DNA from: Silvanigrella paludirubra
GTDB lineage: Bacteria > Bdellovibrionota_B > Oligoflexia > Silvanigrellales > Silvanigrellaceae
Assembly: GCF_009208775.1 (NCBI RefSeq)
Contig: NZ_WFLM01000002.1
Coordinates: forward strand, 124,001-188,000
Direction: 5' to 3'
Length of the DNA: 64,000 nt
Positions 8,708 to 18,489 of the stretch are shown piece after piece. Made by a program: the position numbers and the translations under genes. How positions within the stretch are numbered: the first letter of the stretch is position 1; each line of letters opens with the position of its first letter. The notes under the pieces were generated by a model, which did no database searches, was not told the origin of the DNA, and saw nothing but the letters and a program-made list of their open reading frames with translations.

Positions 8708-9364
8708 ATGACAAAATATTGGGCAAAACGTTTCAGAAATATAATTCTTACAGGGATGCCAGCTACTGGAAAATCTTTGTTTGGAAAGATATATGCTCAA
8801 CACAGTGAACGATTTTTTTTAGATTTCGACCAATTTATTGAATCAACTACTAAAAGAACGATTCCTCAGATTTTTGAACAAGAAGGAGAAGAAGGCTTTC
8901 GCGCACTTGAAGACAAAATTCTATTAAAACTGGAAAGACGTCATAATTTTGTCATTGCTATGGGTGGAGGTACTTTAATTAAACCTGAAAATATCTCTTT
9001 TGCACGTAAGCTTGGGCTAATTGTTTTATTAGATCTTGCGCCAAGTGAAATTGCAAATCGAATATTTGCTCAAAAAGAAACAAGGCCCATGTTTTCAAAA
9101 TGTAGTTCTCTCGAAGAAACTCAAAGTATTGTAAATGAATTAATTGAAAAAAGACGTTCTGCATATGAACAAGCAGATGTCATTATTGATACAACTTATA
9201 ATACGATAGATTCTTTAAAATTACATTTAGCTTTAATTGAGCGCCGTGCAGGTAATCGTGAATATATGCAAGATGTTTATAATATCATAAATAAACGAAT
9301 TAAACCTCAAAGTAAATGGACAGAAAAAGAAGAAGACGCTGTTGTCGATGAAGCCTCAATTTAA
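8708..9364 (+). CDS. aroK: shikimate kinase
   Basis: It catalyses ATP-dependent phosphorylation of shikimate in chorismate synthesis. Walker A is G-M-P-A-T-G-K-S near residue 17. The D-F-D (shikimate Asp), F-R-A-L-E and M-G-G-G-T motifs follow, as does the lid arginine in K-E-T-R-P-M-F. At 218 residues it carries about 40 more than usual at the C-terminus, a charged tail of unknown role. GAGGGAC precedes the ATG. It is divergent from the cah operon, and no other aro gene is nearby. Confidence 0.88.
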   Translation: MTKYWAKRFRNIILTGMPATGKSLFGKIYAQHSERFFLDFDQFIESTTKRTIPQIFEQEGEEGFRALEDKILLKLERRHNFVIAMGGGTLIKPENISFARKLGLIVLLDLAPSEIANRIFAQKETRPMFSKCSSLEETQSIVNELIEKRRSAYEQADVIIDTTYNTIDSLKLHLALIERRAGNREYMQDVYNIINKRIKPQSKWTEKEEDAVVDEASI

Positions 9365-9382
9365 TTTTTTTTATGTATAGAA

Positions 9383-10204
9383 ATGGTTTTAATCTTAATG
9401 AATATTAAAAAAATAAATAAATATTTATATCTAGTTTTACTAATAAATATTTTTAAGCAAGAAGTATTTGCTACCGATTCTTCCAATGAGCCCATAATAA
9501 ATTACGATAATCCCTTGCAAAAAAAAGAATTTAATATGGGAAAAAATGAATATGGCAATGCCGATCTCATAAGAACTTGTTATCAATACTCAGACTTTAT
9601 TTTAGTTGAAATAAATGACAAAGGTAACAAAGGAGAAGCATTAATTGGCATCGAGCCCTTAAATAATAAAATAAACTTTACAAAAACCTGCAAAAAAGAT
9701 TATTCTAAATTCAAAATAAAAATGACTGCAGATGGTTATTTTGGAGGTAAAGTAAATAATTTTATTATAAATAATGGCGATGATGGTTTTGGAGCTCAGT
9801 ATCTCTTTCAAATAAATAAAATAAATAACGACAAAATTTTTCCTGTTTATGAAGATATCAGACATTCCATGAAAAATTATGAATACATAAGAAATAAAAA
9901 TCATACATTGGGTGTTCGATATTGGAAAAATTTAAAAGCAGATTTTGATTGTTCTGTATATGAAAAAAATTGTTTAGATAAAATTAAAATATCAAACAAT
10001 TTATCAGCAAATTTAAATTATACATATTGTCTAAAAACGATAAAAGAAGAAATTAAAAGACTTAAAAAATATTCCGTTGATCCTTCTTATTTAAATAATA
10101 TATCGGGCAATCATTTTTTTATTTACATTGAAGTTCCAGATATTGAAAAACCTGAAAAATATAAAATTCTAAGTAACAAAATTGCTTGTTCTTATATACC
10201 TTAA
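9383..10204 (+). CDS. secreted protein of unknown function
   Basis: I do not recognise this 273-residue protein. It begins with a lysine-rich stretch, a hydrophobic core (L-Y-L-V-L-L-I-N-I-F) and a cleavage-like E-V-F-A, so it is likely exported. The body is Asn/Lys-rich with cysteines near residues 66, 98, 190, 196 and 216 that could form disulfides. The start could be ATG 9383 or ATG 9398; neither has a convincing Shine-Dalgarno. It follows aroK after 18 nt but is compositionally more AT-rich, like the other unknown secreted proteins in this window. Confidence 0.55.
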   Translation: MVLILMNIKKINKYLYLVLLINIFKQEVFATDSSNEPIINYDNPLQKKEFNMGKNEYGNADLIRTCYQYSDFILVEINDKGNKGEALIGIEPLNNKINFTKTCKKDYSKFKIKMTADGYFGGKVNNFIINNGDDGFGAQYLFQINKINNDKIFPVYEDIRHSMKNYEYIRNKNHTLGVRYWKNLKADFDCSVYEKNCLDKIKISNNLSANLNYTYCLKTIKEEIKRLKKYSVDPSYLNNISGNHFFIYIEVPDIEKPEKYKILSNKIACSYIP

Positions 10205-10222
10205 AAATTAAATATTATTAGT

Positions 10223-11674
10223 TTATTTTTTTAATTTCAATTTTTTAATTTTTAATTGTAAAGTACTTCTTGCAATACCAAGTTTTTTCGATAATTTTGT
10301 AATATTTATTTTTTCTTCTGAAATTTTTTGAAAATATTTTTCCCAAAGAATTTCAGTCATTTTTTCATAACTTAAAAACTCTTGATTTTCATTTTTAATA
10401 GGAATTTTAATAAACTCTTCTTCATTAATTTTAGTTAAATCTTTTAAATCTTTATTTTTTAATAAAATTCTTTCTGGTATACCCAAAGGAGTTAAAATTT
10501 TATTTGTTTGGTGTTCTGTCATTGCGCGAAGACAATTACGCAATTCTCTTACATTTCCTTCATTCCATGAAAGCTTACATAAAACATTTAAAGCCGTATT
10601 TTCTATTTTATAAGGACCTCCTTTCATTGTTCTACAAAAGTACATAATAAGATCAGGAATTTCAGTTTTTCTTTCTCTTAAAGGCTTTAAAATAATTTCA
10701 GTTTCACATAATCTTTGCCAAAGGTCATTTCGAAATAATCCTTCCTTTACTCTTAAAATTAAAGGAACATTTGAAGCAGCAATAAATCTTATATTAATTT
10801 TTCTTGAAACAGATTCTCCAATTCTAGTTACCTCTTGATTTTCAAGAGCCCGTAAAAGTGCTACTTGAGCACTATGGGACAAACTAGCCACTTCATCTAA
10901 AAAAAACCATCCACCAGAAGCAGACTCTAATAATCCCGGTTTATTTGAAGTTGCACCCGTAAAAGCACCTTTTACATAACCAAATAATTCACTTTCTAAT
11001 AAACTAGGTGAAATACTGCCACAATTCATTTTTACAAAAGGAATATTTTTAGCATAATCTTCAAATAATTCTGCAACAACTTCTTTTCCAGTACCAGATT
11101 CTCCTTCAATATATACAGATGTAATAGCAGAATTCATAATTTGAGGAATTCTCCTACTAATTTTTTTCATTGTTTCACCAGAATATTTATTAAAAATATA
11201 TTCTTCTTTTTTATCTGAAATATTTATTCCACGCTTATTCATTACAGATTTTCTAACCTGAAAAATTTTTTCTACAACATTATTTTTTTCCATTTTTTTT
11301 GAGATAAATTCATCTGCACCAGCTCTTAAACTTTGCAAAATGGTATCGGGATCATCTAAATTAGAGCTCATTAAAATAATAATATTGGGATGATTATTTT
11401 TTAATTCTTGAACGACAGAAATTCCAGTCTGATTCATATCATCAGATAAATAAATATCTAAAATAGCAAAATCAATTTCAGAAATTTCTTTTATTCCCAA
11501 TTTAAGATCACGAATCGTTAAAAAAGAGGACACTTGAAATTTTATATTTTTTGGATTTGATTTTAATATTTTAGCTAAATTTTTTAATTCTAAAGGATCA
11601 TCATCTAATTGAATAAGGTTAAAAACATCCTTATCAGAAGGATATTGATGCTTTAAAACCATATCGCCTCTCAT
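10223..11674 (-). CDS. NtrC-family sigma-54-dependent response regulator (orphan)
   Basis: Order of domains: receiver (acidic D-D-D near the start, phospho-acceptor Asp in A-I-L-D-I-Y-L, L-M-S-S and I-S-K-K switch positions), AAA+ ATPase (Walker A G-E-S-G-T-G-K-E, sigma-54 contact loop G-A-F-T-G-A, Walker B F-F-L-D-E-V), and a Fis-type helix-turn-helix ending L-G-I-A-R-S-T-L. All parts for activating RNA polymerase-sigma-54 are intact. Translation may start at ATG 11674 or at ATG 11662, which has GAGAGG 4 nt upstream. No histidine kinase is adjacent. It lies 59 nt downstream of the feo operon on the same strand and might be read through from it. Confidence 0.88.
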   Translation of the reverse strand: MRGDMVLKHQYPSDKDVFNLIQLDDDPLELKNLAKILKSNPKNIKFQVSSFLTIRDLKLGIKEISEIDFAILDIYLSDDMNQTGISVVQELKNNHPNIIILMSSNLDDPDTILQSLRAGADEFISKKMEKNNVVEKIFQVRKSVMNKRGINISDKKEEYIFNKYSGETMKKISRRIPQIMNSAITSVYIEGESGTGKEVVAELFEDYAKNIPFVKMNCGSISPSLLESELFGYVKGAFTGATSNKPGLLESASGGWFFLDEVASLSHSAQVALLRALENQEVTRIGESVSRKINIRFIAASNVPLILRVKEGLFRNDLWQRLCETEIILKPLRERKTEIPDLIMYFCRTMKGGPYKIENTALNVLCKLSWNEGNVRELRNCLRAMTEHQTNKILTPLGIPERILLKNKDLKDLTKINEEEFIKIPIKNENQEFLSYEKMTEILWEKYFQKISEEKINITKLSKKLGIARSTLQLKIKKLKLKK

Positions 11675-11733
11675 TTTATTTCTTAGTAAAAGAAATTCCT
11701 AACAAAAGGCATCGGATTCATTTGTCATAAAAC

Positions 11734-11925
11734 TTAAGAGAATTTTTTAGGTTTACTAGGTGTAGAACAAGATCCACAGCCAGAACCACAAGAAGGCGCT
11801 GGTTCTTTATTTTCGTTCTTATTTAATTTTTTCGAAATCATTTTTTGAATTTTCCATTTATAAACCAAATAAACGGCTGCTATTAATACAATAATATAAA
11901 CAATAATTTGCTGAGACATATTCAA
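11734..11925 (-). CDS. FeoB-associated Cys-rich membrane protein
   Basis: The 63-residue protein has one N-terminal transmembrane helix (I-V-Y-I-I-V-L-I-A-A-V-Y-L-V-Y), a basic segment and a C-terminal C-G-S-G-C-G-S-C cluster. This matches the small Cys-rich proteins often encoded after feoB. It starts 8 nt after the feoB stop with AAAGGG in front of ATG. A role in Fe(II) handling at the membrane is inferred from position. Confidence 0.88.
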   Translation of the reverse strand: MNMSQQIIVYIIVLIAAVYLVYKWKIQKMISKKLNKNENKEPAPSCGSGCGSCSTPSKPKKFS

Positions 11926-11933
11926 CCCTTTAA

Positions 11934-13826
11934 TTAACCTACAAAATACTTTGTTACATTAAAGACAACAAAAGCAGCAAAGTAAGCTAATCCAATTAAG
12001 TAAGTAAACATAATTGTTGGCCATATCCAAGAATTTGTTTCTCTTTTTGCAACGGCAAGCGTTGAAGCGCATTGTGGTGCAAAAATATACCAAGTTAAAA
12101 AGGCTAGAGCAGTTGGTAAACCCCAAGAATGTGAGATTGCAGAAGCAAGCCCTTGATGAACCGCTTCCTCGTTACCACTAATGGAATATACGGTTCCCAG
12201 TGCTGCTACTGCCACTTCACGAGCAGCCATACCAGGAATGAGAGCAATCGCAATTTGCCAATTAAAACCAATTGGAGTCAAAATAGGTTCAAAGAATTTT
12301 CCAATCATTCCCGCAAAAGAATAATCTATTGCTGGATCTGTAGCATTTGCTGGCGGAGCTGGGTAAGTACTTAAAAACCAAATTATAATCATTAAAGCTA
12401 AAATAATTGTTCCTGCTCTTCTTATAAAAATAACGGAACGTTCAAATAAACCAAGAGCTACATTTTTAATTCGTGGTAATTTATATGTTGGTAATTCCAT
12501 TAAAAGTGGGTGTAGCTCCCCTTTTAGGAAAAAGGTTTTCAAAATAAAGGCTACAATTAATCCAGCTAGAATACCACTTACATAAAGCCCAAACATCACA
12601 AGTCCCTGGGAATTGGCAAAACCAAACAAGGTAACAGATGGAATAAAAGCAGCAATAATTAATGTATAAACTGGTAAACGAGCAGAACATGTCATAAGAG
12701 GCGCAATTAAAATTGTTATGAGTCTATCATTTTTATTTTCAATTGTTCTGGCAGACATAATGCCAGGTATTGCACATGCGAAACTAGATAATAAAGGAAT
12801 AAAAGCTTTCCCATGTAAGCCCACACCGCCCATTAATTTATCCATTAAAAAAGCAGCCCGCGCCATGTATCCAGAATCTTCTAGTAATAATATAAAAAAG
12901 AATAATGTAATAATTTGAGGAACAAATACAAGAACACCGCCTACACCAGCAATAACGCCATCATTAATTAAACTTTTTAGAGCCCCGTCAGGCATAACAT
13001 GTCCTATCCAGGCTTGTAATGACGCCATTCCAGATTCAATTAGTTCTTTTGGATATTCTGGAAGAATAAATACAGCTTGGAAAACAACAAACAAAATGGC
13101 AAATAAAGTTAAAATACCTAAAACAGGGTGTAATAATATAGAATCTAATTTTTTTGTCCATTCTGACGCTAGCCCTTGTTTTCTATGGGCAGCGCATAAT
13201 ATTCTTTCGACTTCTCTATGGTAAGCACGAACTTCTTGGGCTACAGGCTCTTTCCATTGCATATTAGAATTATTATTTGGAGTATTTTCAGCAGAATATT
13301 TTTCAATTTCTTTTTCAACTGCGACAACAAGATCATTGATCCCATTTTTTTTAATCGCTATTGTTGGAATTACGGGAACTCCAATTTCTTTAGAAAGAAT
13401 ATTTAAGTCAATGTCATATCCTCTTTTTTTAGCAACATCCATCATGTTTAAAGCTAAAATAATTGGTTTTCCCACTTTTTTTAATTCTAATACAAGTCGG
13501 AGCCCTAAATGAAGATTTGTTGCATCAGCAACACAGACAATGGCGTCTGGAACAGATTCATCAACAAATTTTCCTAAAACGATATCTCGTGTAACCGCCT
13601 CGTCTGGACTACGAGCTCTTAAACTATAGGTCCCAGGTAAGTCTAAAACACGAACTTTTGTTCCTTGTGGCCCAACAAAAACTCCTTCTTTTTTCTCTAC
13701 AGTAACGCCTGAGTAATTTGCAACTTTTTGACGTGCACCTGTTAAAGCATTAAAAAGTGCTGTTTTTCCACAGTTTGGATTTCCAACCAACGCAATTCTT
13801 GGGTTTATAAATGAATTTGATGACAT
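11934..13826 (-). CDS. feoB: ferrous iron transporter B
   Basis: Inner-membrane Fe(II) uptake protein. The N-terminal GTPase has G1 (G-N-P-N-C-G-K-T), G3 (D-L-P-G-T-Y) and G4 (N-M-M-D). The membrane part has the two gate regions and a C-A-I-P-G motif. At 630 residues it is shorter than the E. coli protein (~770), as in many non-enteric FeoB. The ATG begins 1 nt after the feoA stop, implying translational coupling. The operon is feoA-feoB-small Cys-rich protein behind a Fur-like box. Confidence 0.96.
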   Translation of the reverse strand: MSSNSFINPRIALVGNPNCGKTALFNALTGARQKVANYSGVTVEKKEGVFVGPQGTKVRVLDLPGTYSLRARSPDEAVTRDIVLGKFVDESVPDAIVCVADATNLHLGLRLVLELKKVGKPIILALNMMDVAKKRGYDIDLNILSKEIGVPVIPTIAIKKNGINDLVVAVEKEIEKYSAENTPNNNSNMQWKEPVAQEVRAYHREVERILCAAHRKQGLASEWTKKLDSILLHPVLGILTLFAILFVVFQAVFILPEYPKELIESGMASLQAWIGHVMPDGALKSLINDGVIAGVGGVLVFVPQIITLFFFILLLEDSGYMARAAFLMDKLMGGVGLHGKAFIPLLSSFACAIPGIMSARTIENKNDRLITILIAPLMTCSARLPVYTLIIAAFIPSVTLFGFANSQGLVMFGLYVSGILAGLIVAFILKTFFLKGELHPLLMELPTYKLPRIKNVALGLFERSVIFIRRAGTIILALMIIIWFLSTYPAPPANATDPAIDYSFAGMIGKFFEPILTPIGFNWQIAIALIPGMAAREVAVAALGTVYSISGNEEAVHQGLASAISHSWGLPTALAFLTWYIFAPQCASTLAVAKRETNSWIWPTIMFTYLIGLAYFAAFVVFNVTKYFVG

Positions 13827-13827
13827 G

Positions 13828-14169
13828 TTAAGGTAATTTCCTAACTAAAATAGCTTGAGCTTCTTTTCTACGAATGGCAACTAATGAACAAACACGAATT
13901 AAAACAGCCATAGGGTCTTTTTTAATGAATCCTTCATGCTGCAATGTAACTTCGGTTCCTTCAACAAATCCCATTTCAAGCAATCGACGTTCTAATTCAC
14001 CTTTTGGCAATATATTATCTTTTCCTAAATGTTCTTCTGTAATTTGAACGACTTCAGCTCTTTCTCCTTTTTTTAATGAGCTTAAAGGAAAAATGGCCTG
14101 AGAGGAGGCACTTTTTAAAGCCTCACTCGTCTTTAAAGTAGTTCCCTTAAGAACCAATTTAGAAAACAT
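13828..14169 (-). CDS. feoA: ferrous iron transport protein A
   Basis: The ATG at 14169 is chosen because AAGAGG lies 6 nt upstream; longer frames lack a site. The 113-residue protein has an SH3-like FeoA fold: P-L-S-S-L-K-K-G-E-R-A, L-L-E-M-G-F-V-E-G-T-E-V and A-I-R-R-K-E-A. It is longer than E. coli FeoA (75) because of an N-terminal extension and an insertion around H-L-G-K-D-N-I-L-P-K. FeoA supports FeoB activity in the cytoplasm. Confidence 0.93.
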   Translation of the reverse strand: MFSKLVLKGTTLKTSEALKSASSQAIFPLSSLKKGERAEVVQITEEHLGKDNILPKGELERRLLEMGFVEGTEVTLQHEGFIKKDPMAVLIRVCSLVAIRRKEAQAILVRKLP

Positions 14170-14253
14170 GAATAACCTCTTAAAATATTTAAATAAAACA
14201 AGATTTAACAGCAAATTTTATTAAAAATAGCCGTAATTCTTTTTAAGGCTAGC

Positions 14254-14272
14254 ATTATTGATAACCATTATC
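14254..14272 (-). promoter_or_regulatory. Fur box upstream of feoA
   Basis: On the minus strand the 19-mer GATAATGGTTATCAATAAT matches the Fur consensus GATAATGATAATCATTATC at most positions. It is 85 nt upstream of the feoA start, where an iron-responsive operator is expected. Repression under iron sufficiency is inferred. Confidence 0.8.
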
Positions 14273-14334
14273 AATATCTTAGGTAGGTTATGTTAGAGAC
14301 AAATTTGCCGATTATTAGACATAAAGTATTTCAA

Positions 14335-15651
14335 TTAATTCTTTTTTCTTGTTGCAATATCAACCCAAACTGCCAAAAGTAAAATGCTTCCTTTTACAAT
14401 ATATTGCCAAGTGACATCCAAGTTCATCAGACTCATTCCATTATCCAAACTTGCCATTACCAATGCACCAATGATTGCACCAAATATGGTTCCAACCCCA
14501 CCCATGGTACTTGTTCCACCAATAATAGCCGCCGATATGGCATCTAATTCAAAATTTTGCCCAGCTGAGGTTGTTGCCGCATTTAATCGCGCTGTTAAAA
14601 TAATTCCGGCAACAGCAGCCAATGATCCCATTAATACAAAAACACTTAAAGTTCTTTTTTTAATATGAATTCCAGATAATTTAGCAGCCTCTAAATTTCC
14701 GCCCATAGCATAAAGATGTCTGCCAAAAACAGTGTTATTGGTTACAATAGAAAATAAAACGGCAAGTCCAAATGCAATAAGCACTGCATAAGGTATTCCC
14801 ATATAAAATGCCATTATAGAGAAAAAGGCTGCTATTATGATTGAAAAAAAGACAAGTTTTAATATTTCTAAAGGATAAGGTAACACTTCAAATCCATATT
14901 TTATTCTTGATTTTCTTTTTTTAATTTGAAGATAAACAAAAATAAATATGCATAAAATTGCAATTAAAATAGAAACGTCATTAAAAGGAGGGGCATCTCC
15001 TGCATAAAATTTTCCGTTTAATAAAAAATGAAATCCTGTTATGGGATCTCCAAAATTATTTTTAACAACGTTACCTAAGGAGTCTAATTGGGTTGCAGGA
15101 GAAAATAAAAAGGTTGGAACATACCCTTGTCCAAAGGCTTTAAAAGAATCATTCATAGGACCAATTGTCCTACCCTCTGTAATTCCTAAAATTGCCCCTC
15201 GAAAGGCTATCATACTCGCTAAAGTAACAATAAAAGCTGGTATTTTTCTATAAGCCACCCAAAAGCCATGCCATAATCCAACAATAGCACCTATTAAAAT
15301 AGCCGCAAGAACTGTAGGAATTGTTGGCCAATTATAATTTACTTGTAAAATTGCTGCCGCAGCTCCTATAAAACCAGCAACAGATCCGACAGATAAATCG
15401 AGATGGCCCGCAACAAGAACCATTGTCATACCTATGGCTAAAACACCTATAGTAGCACTTTGTAAAAATAAATTAGATAAATTACGCGGAGAAAGAAATA
15501 ATGATCCCGTTAAAAAAGTAAAAGTAACCCAAATAACAAGTAACGCAATAACCATTGTATATTGACGAATATTTTTTTTAAATGATTGAAGTAAAAAATG
15601 ATTTGCATCAAATTTCAAATTTTCAATTATTTTATTTAGTGTTAAGTTCAT
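14335..15651 (-). CDS. xylH: xylose-type sugar ABC transporter permease
   Basis: A 438-residue polytopic membrane protein of the BPD_transp_2 family, with conserved G-M-T-M-V-L-V-A-G-H-L-D-L-S-V-G-S, Y-A-M-G-G-N and G-G-T-S-T-M-G-G-V-G-T-I-F-G-A motifs typical of XylH/RbsC. Its longer length, with an internal loop of about 100 residues, matches XylH rather than RbsC. It starts 12 nt after the ATPase gene stop. It forms the channel with XylG and XylF. Confidence 0.88.
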   Translation of the reverse strand: MNLTLNKIIENLKFDANHFLLQSFKKNIRQYTMVIALLVIWVTFTFLTGSLFLSPRNLSNLFLQSATIGVLAIGMTMVLVAGHLDLSVGSVAGFIGAAAAILQVNYNWPTIPTVLAAILIGAIVGLWHGFWVAYRKIPAFIVTLASMIAFRGAILGITEGRTIGPMNDSFKAFGQGYVPTFLFSPATQLDSLGNVVKNNFGDPITGFHFLLNGKFYAGDAPPFNDVSILIAILCIFIFVYLQIKKRKSRIKYGFEVLPYPLEILKLVFFSIIIAAFFSIMAFYMGIPYAVLIAFGLAVLFSIVTNNTVFGRHLYAMGGNLEAAKLSGIHIKKRTLSVFVLMGSLAAVAGIILTARLNAATTSAGQNFELDAISAAIIGGTSTMGGVGTIFGAIIGALVMASLDNGMSLMNLDVTWQYIVKGSILLLAVWVDIATRKKN

Positions 15652-15663
15652 TGATCGTACTTT

Positions 15664-17184
15664 CTATGACAAATGACCAGTTGCATATTGCATAATAGTT
15701 TCTTGATTCGCATTTTTTTGCAATATATCTCCCGAAATTTTTCCATTATGCATTACTAAAATTCTATCACTCATCCCTAATATTTCAGGTAATTCAGAAG
15801 ATATCATTATTATACATAAAATCCCTTGGTCTAATAATTGATTCATAATATTATAAATTTCAGATTTAGCCCCCACATCAATTCCTCGCGTAGGTTCATC
15901 TAAAATTAATATTTTTGGTTTTGTCATTAACCATTTTGATAAAACAACTTTTTGTTGATTTCCACCACTTAAATTACCAACAAATTGTTCAATTGTATTT
16001 GTTTTAATTTTTAAATCGCCAACAAATTTACGAGTAGAAAATATTTCTTTATTTTTATCCATAAATCCATAATTAGAAATTTTTTCTATACTAGAAAGGG
16101 TTGTATTTTCTTTTATATCCATGCCTAAAACAAGACCAAAACGTTTTCTGTCTTCAGATACTAAAGCAAGGCCAGATTCAATAGCATCGGATTCATTTTG
16201 AATTGTTACTTTTTTTCCTTCAATAAACAATTCACCACTTGTTACCTTACCCCATGCACCAAATATACTCATTGCTAATTCAGTACGCCCTGCGCCCATG
16301 AGACCAGAGATACCAATAATTTCACCTTTATTTATTTGAAAACTAACATTATCTATTACTTTTAATCCCGTTTCAGGATGCAACACGGTCCAATTTTTAA
16401 CTTTAAAAATAGTTTTCCCAAATTCTCTTTTTTCTCTAGGAAAAATATTAGTTAATTCACGTCCAACCATTTTTGAAATTAACTTTTCTTCGTTTAATTC
16501 TTTTACAAGATCACTTGAAATTGTTCTACCATCACGAAGAATTGTAATGTGATCTGCTATTTGAAAAACTTCTTTTAATCTATGGGAAATATAGATACAA
16601 GTTTTTCCCTTGACTCTTAATTCTTTTATAATTTCAAGTAAATTATTAGCTTCTATTTCAGTAAGAGCAGCAGTAGGTTCATCTAAAATTAATATATTCG
16701 CATTTTTTGCAATTGCTTTTGCAATTTCAACTAATTGTTGTTCTCCTACACCTAAGCTTGAAACTTTTGCAGATGGATTTACATTTAATTTTACTTCTTT
16801 CAAAATATCTTTTGTTTTAGAGTAAGCTAAATCCCAATCTATAAATAAACCTTTGGTAATTTCATGTCCCAAAAAAATATTTTCACAGACGGTCATCTCT
16901 TTTACTAAAGCGAGCTCTTGGTAAATGATTGCTATTCCTGCATTTTCACTATCTATTGTTCCTGAAAAATTTTGTAAAAGATTATCTATAAAAATTTCGC
17001 CTTCATAGGAATCATTTGGATAAAATCCACTTAATATTTTCATTAATGTAGATTTTCCTGCCCCATTTTCTCCGCATAAGGCATGAATTGTTCCTTTTTT
17101 AACAGAAAAATTCACTTTTGATAATGCCTTTACGTTTCCAAAACTCTTAACAATATTTTTCATTTCTAATGCAAAATGATTCAA
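15664..17184 (-). CDS. xylG: xylose-type sugar ABC transporter ATP-binding protein
   Basis: Two ABC domains in tandem (506 residues), as in carbohydrate uptake 2 ATPases. The first has Walker A G-E-N-G-A-G-K-S and L-G-V-G-E-Q-Q; the second has degenerate G-L-M-G-A-G-R-T, L-S-G-G-N-Q-Q-K and the Walker B L-I-L-D-E-P-T-R-G-I-D-V-G-A. Translation probably starts at TTG 17184, with CGGAG 8 nt upstream; the next ATG is at codon 8. It lies between the binding protein and the permease. Confidence 0.9.
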   Translation of the reverse strand: MNHFALEMKNIVKSFGNVKALSKVNFSVKKGTIHALCGENGAGKSTLMKILSGFYPNDSYEGEIFIDNLLQNFSGTIDSENAGIAIIYQELALVKEMTVCENIFLGHEITKGLFIDWDLAYSKTKDILKEVKLNVNPSAKVSSLGVGEQQLVEIAKAIAKNANILILDEPTAALTEIEANNLLEIIKELRVKGKTCIYISHRLKEVFQIADHITILRDGRTISSDLVKELNEEKLISKMVGRELTNIFPREKREFGKTIFKVKNWTVLHPETGLKVIDNVSFQINKGEIIGISGLMGAGRTELAMSIFGAWGKVTSGELFIEGKKVTIQNESDAIESGLALVSEDRKRFGLVLGMDIKENTTLSSIEKISNYGFMDKNKEIFSTRKFVGDLKIKTNTIEQFVGNLSGGNQQKVVLSKWLMTKPKILILDEPTRGIDVGAKSEIYNIMNQLLDQGILCIIMISSELPEILGMSDRILVMHNGKISGDILQKNANQETIMQYATGHLS

Positions 17185-17217
17185 TTTCTCGTCTCCGGAA
17201 AATCACATTTTTAAATT

Positions 17218-18231
17218 TTATTTAATATATTTATAAACTTCTTCTTTTTTAAATAAACCAGATTGAATCATTTCTTTATCAAGATTATTTTTATCTACAA
17301 CAATAGGAGCTAAAAGAACGGAAGGAACATCTATTTTTCCATTATTTGTTTTACCGTTTGTATTCACAGATTTATTTTCTGCCATTTCCATAGCAACTTT
17401 AATTGCTTCAGCAGCTAATTTCTTTTGATCTTTATAAACCGTCATGGATTGTGTTCCAGCAACAATTCTCTGGGCAGCAGTAAGTTCTCCATCTTGTCCA
17501 GTTACAAATACTTTACCGGTTAATTTTTGAGCTGCTAGAGCCTGAACAACCGCTCCTGCTGTATTATCATTTGGAGCAATTACAGCTTGAATATTATTTT
17601 TATTAGCTGTTAAAGAGTTTTCCATAATTTTTTGAGCCACACTGGGCTGCCAATCTGTAATTGGTTGTTCGGTAACAACTTTAAAATTCCCATTTTTTAT
17701 TCGTGGTTGTAAATGAACTAAAGCACCGTCTTTAAGTAATTTAGAATTGTTATCTGTAGGTGCTCCAGAAAGTAACACAATATTGCCTTTGGAAAGGTTT
17801 TTAGCAATATACTCTCCTTGAAGCTCTCCAATTTTTACGTTATTAAATGAAACATACATATCAAGATTTGAATTTAATACGAGACGATCAAGAGAAATTA
17901 CTTTTACTCCTGCTTTATGCGCAGTCGTTACAAGAGCAGCAGCTGCTGCTGCATCTTGAGGTGCTAATATTAAAATATCTATTTTTTGAGAAAGTAAATT
18001 ATCAACTTGGGAAGCTTGAACGGAGGCATCTTGGTCGGCAACTTGAATAAATATTTTAGCACCACTTTTTTTTGCAGCGTCTTCAAGACCTTGTTTATAT
18101 CTTACCCAACCAATATCTCGTTGTGTAGGTAAAGAAACACCAATACGAATTTCTTTTGAATATGCAGAAAAAGAAAATGTTAATCCAACGATTGAAAGGA
18201 AGACAAATGAGTGGCGTGAAAGCTTATTCAT
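17218..18231 (-). CDS. xylF: xylose-type periplasmic sugar-binding protein
   Basis: A 337-residue binding protein with a signal peptide (cleavage near F-S-A-Y-S-K). It has XylF-specific stretches: I-G-V-S-L-P-T-Q-R, V-I-S-L-D-R-L-V-L-N, Y-V-S-F-N-N-V-K-I-G-E-L-Q and G-A-P-T-D-N-N. AGGAG precedes the ATG. D-xylose is the likely ligand by similarity. No xylA or xylB is present in the window, so another pentose or hexose cannot be excluded. It heads the xylFGH transcript. Confidence 0.88.
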   Translation of the reverse strand: MNKLSRHSFVFLSIVGLTFSFSAYSKEIRIGVSLPTQRDIGWVRYKQGLEDAAKKSGAKIFIQVADQDASVQASQVDNLLSQKIDILILAPQDAAAAAALVTTAHKAGVKVISLDRLVLNSNLDMYVSFNNVKIGELQGEYIAKNLSKGNIVLLSGAPTDNNSKLLKDGALVHLQPRIKNGNFKVVTEQPITDWQPSVAQKIMENSLTANKNNIQAVIAPNDNTAGAVVQALAAQKLTGKVFVTGQDGELTAAQRIVAGTQSMTVYKDQKKLAAEAIKVAMEMAENKSVNTNGKTNNGKIDVPSVLLAPIVVDKNNLDKEMIQSGLFKKEEVYKYIK

Positions 18232-18415
18232 AATAGCTCCTAATAAATATATATATTTTTTCGTATCAACGGTTATGAATACTAGAATAATTTACAAAAG
18301 TCAAAATATTGTTTCCTTAAAAAAAGGAAAAAAATATTGAAATACAAATATATATTTACAATATTTTATATAAAATTAACATACCATTATCTAAAAAATA
18401 GGTGTGACAAACAAA

Positions 18416-18453
18416 AAAAATAGATGACAAGTATAAATTTGTCATCTATTTTT
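18416..18453 (-). terminator. rho-independent terminator after the sugar permease gene
   Basis: Perfect 15-bp stem, AAAAATAGATGACAA at 18416-18430 with its complement at 18439-18453, 8-nt loop. The hairpin is followed by a U-tract when read on the minus strand. It lies just beyond the permease stop and before the xylF promoter region. Confidence 0.85.
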
Positions 18454-18489
18454 CATAATGAATACATTTAAAAATAAAATATAAAAAAA

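Noticed and set aside
18311-18350. TTTCCTT/AAGGAAA hairpin upstream of xylF as a sugar-regulator operator
   Set aside because: The symmetry is short and imperfect beyond the core, and no regulator gene is nearby; not separable from AT-rich chance.
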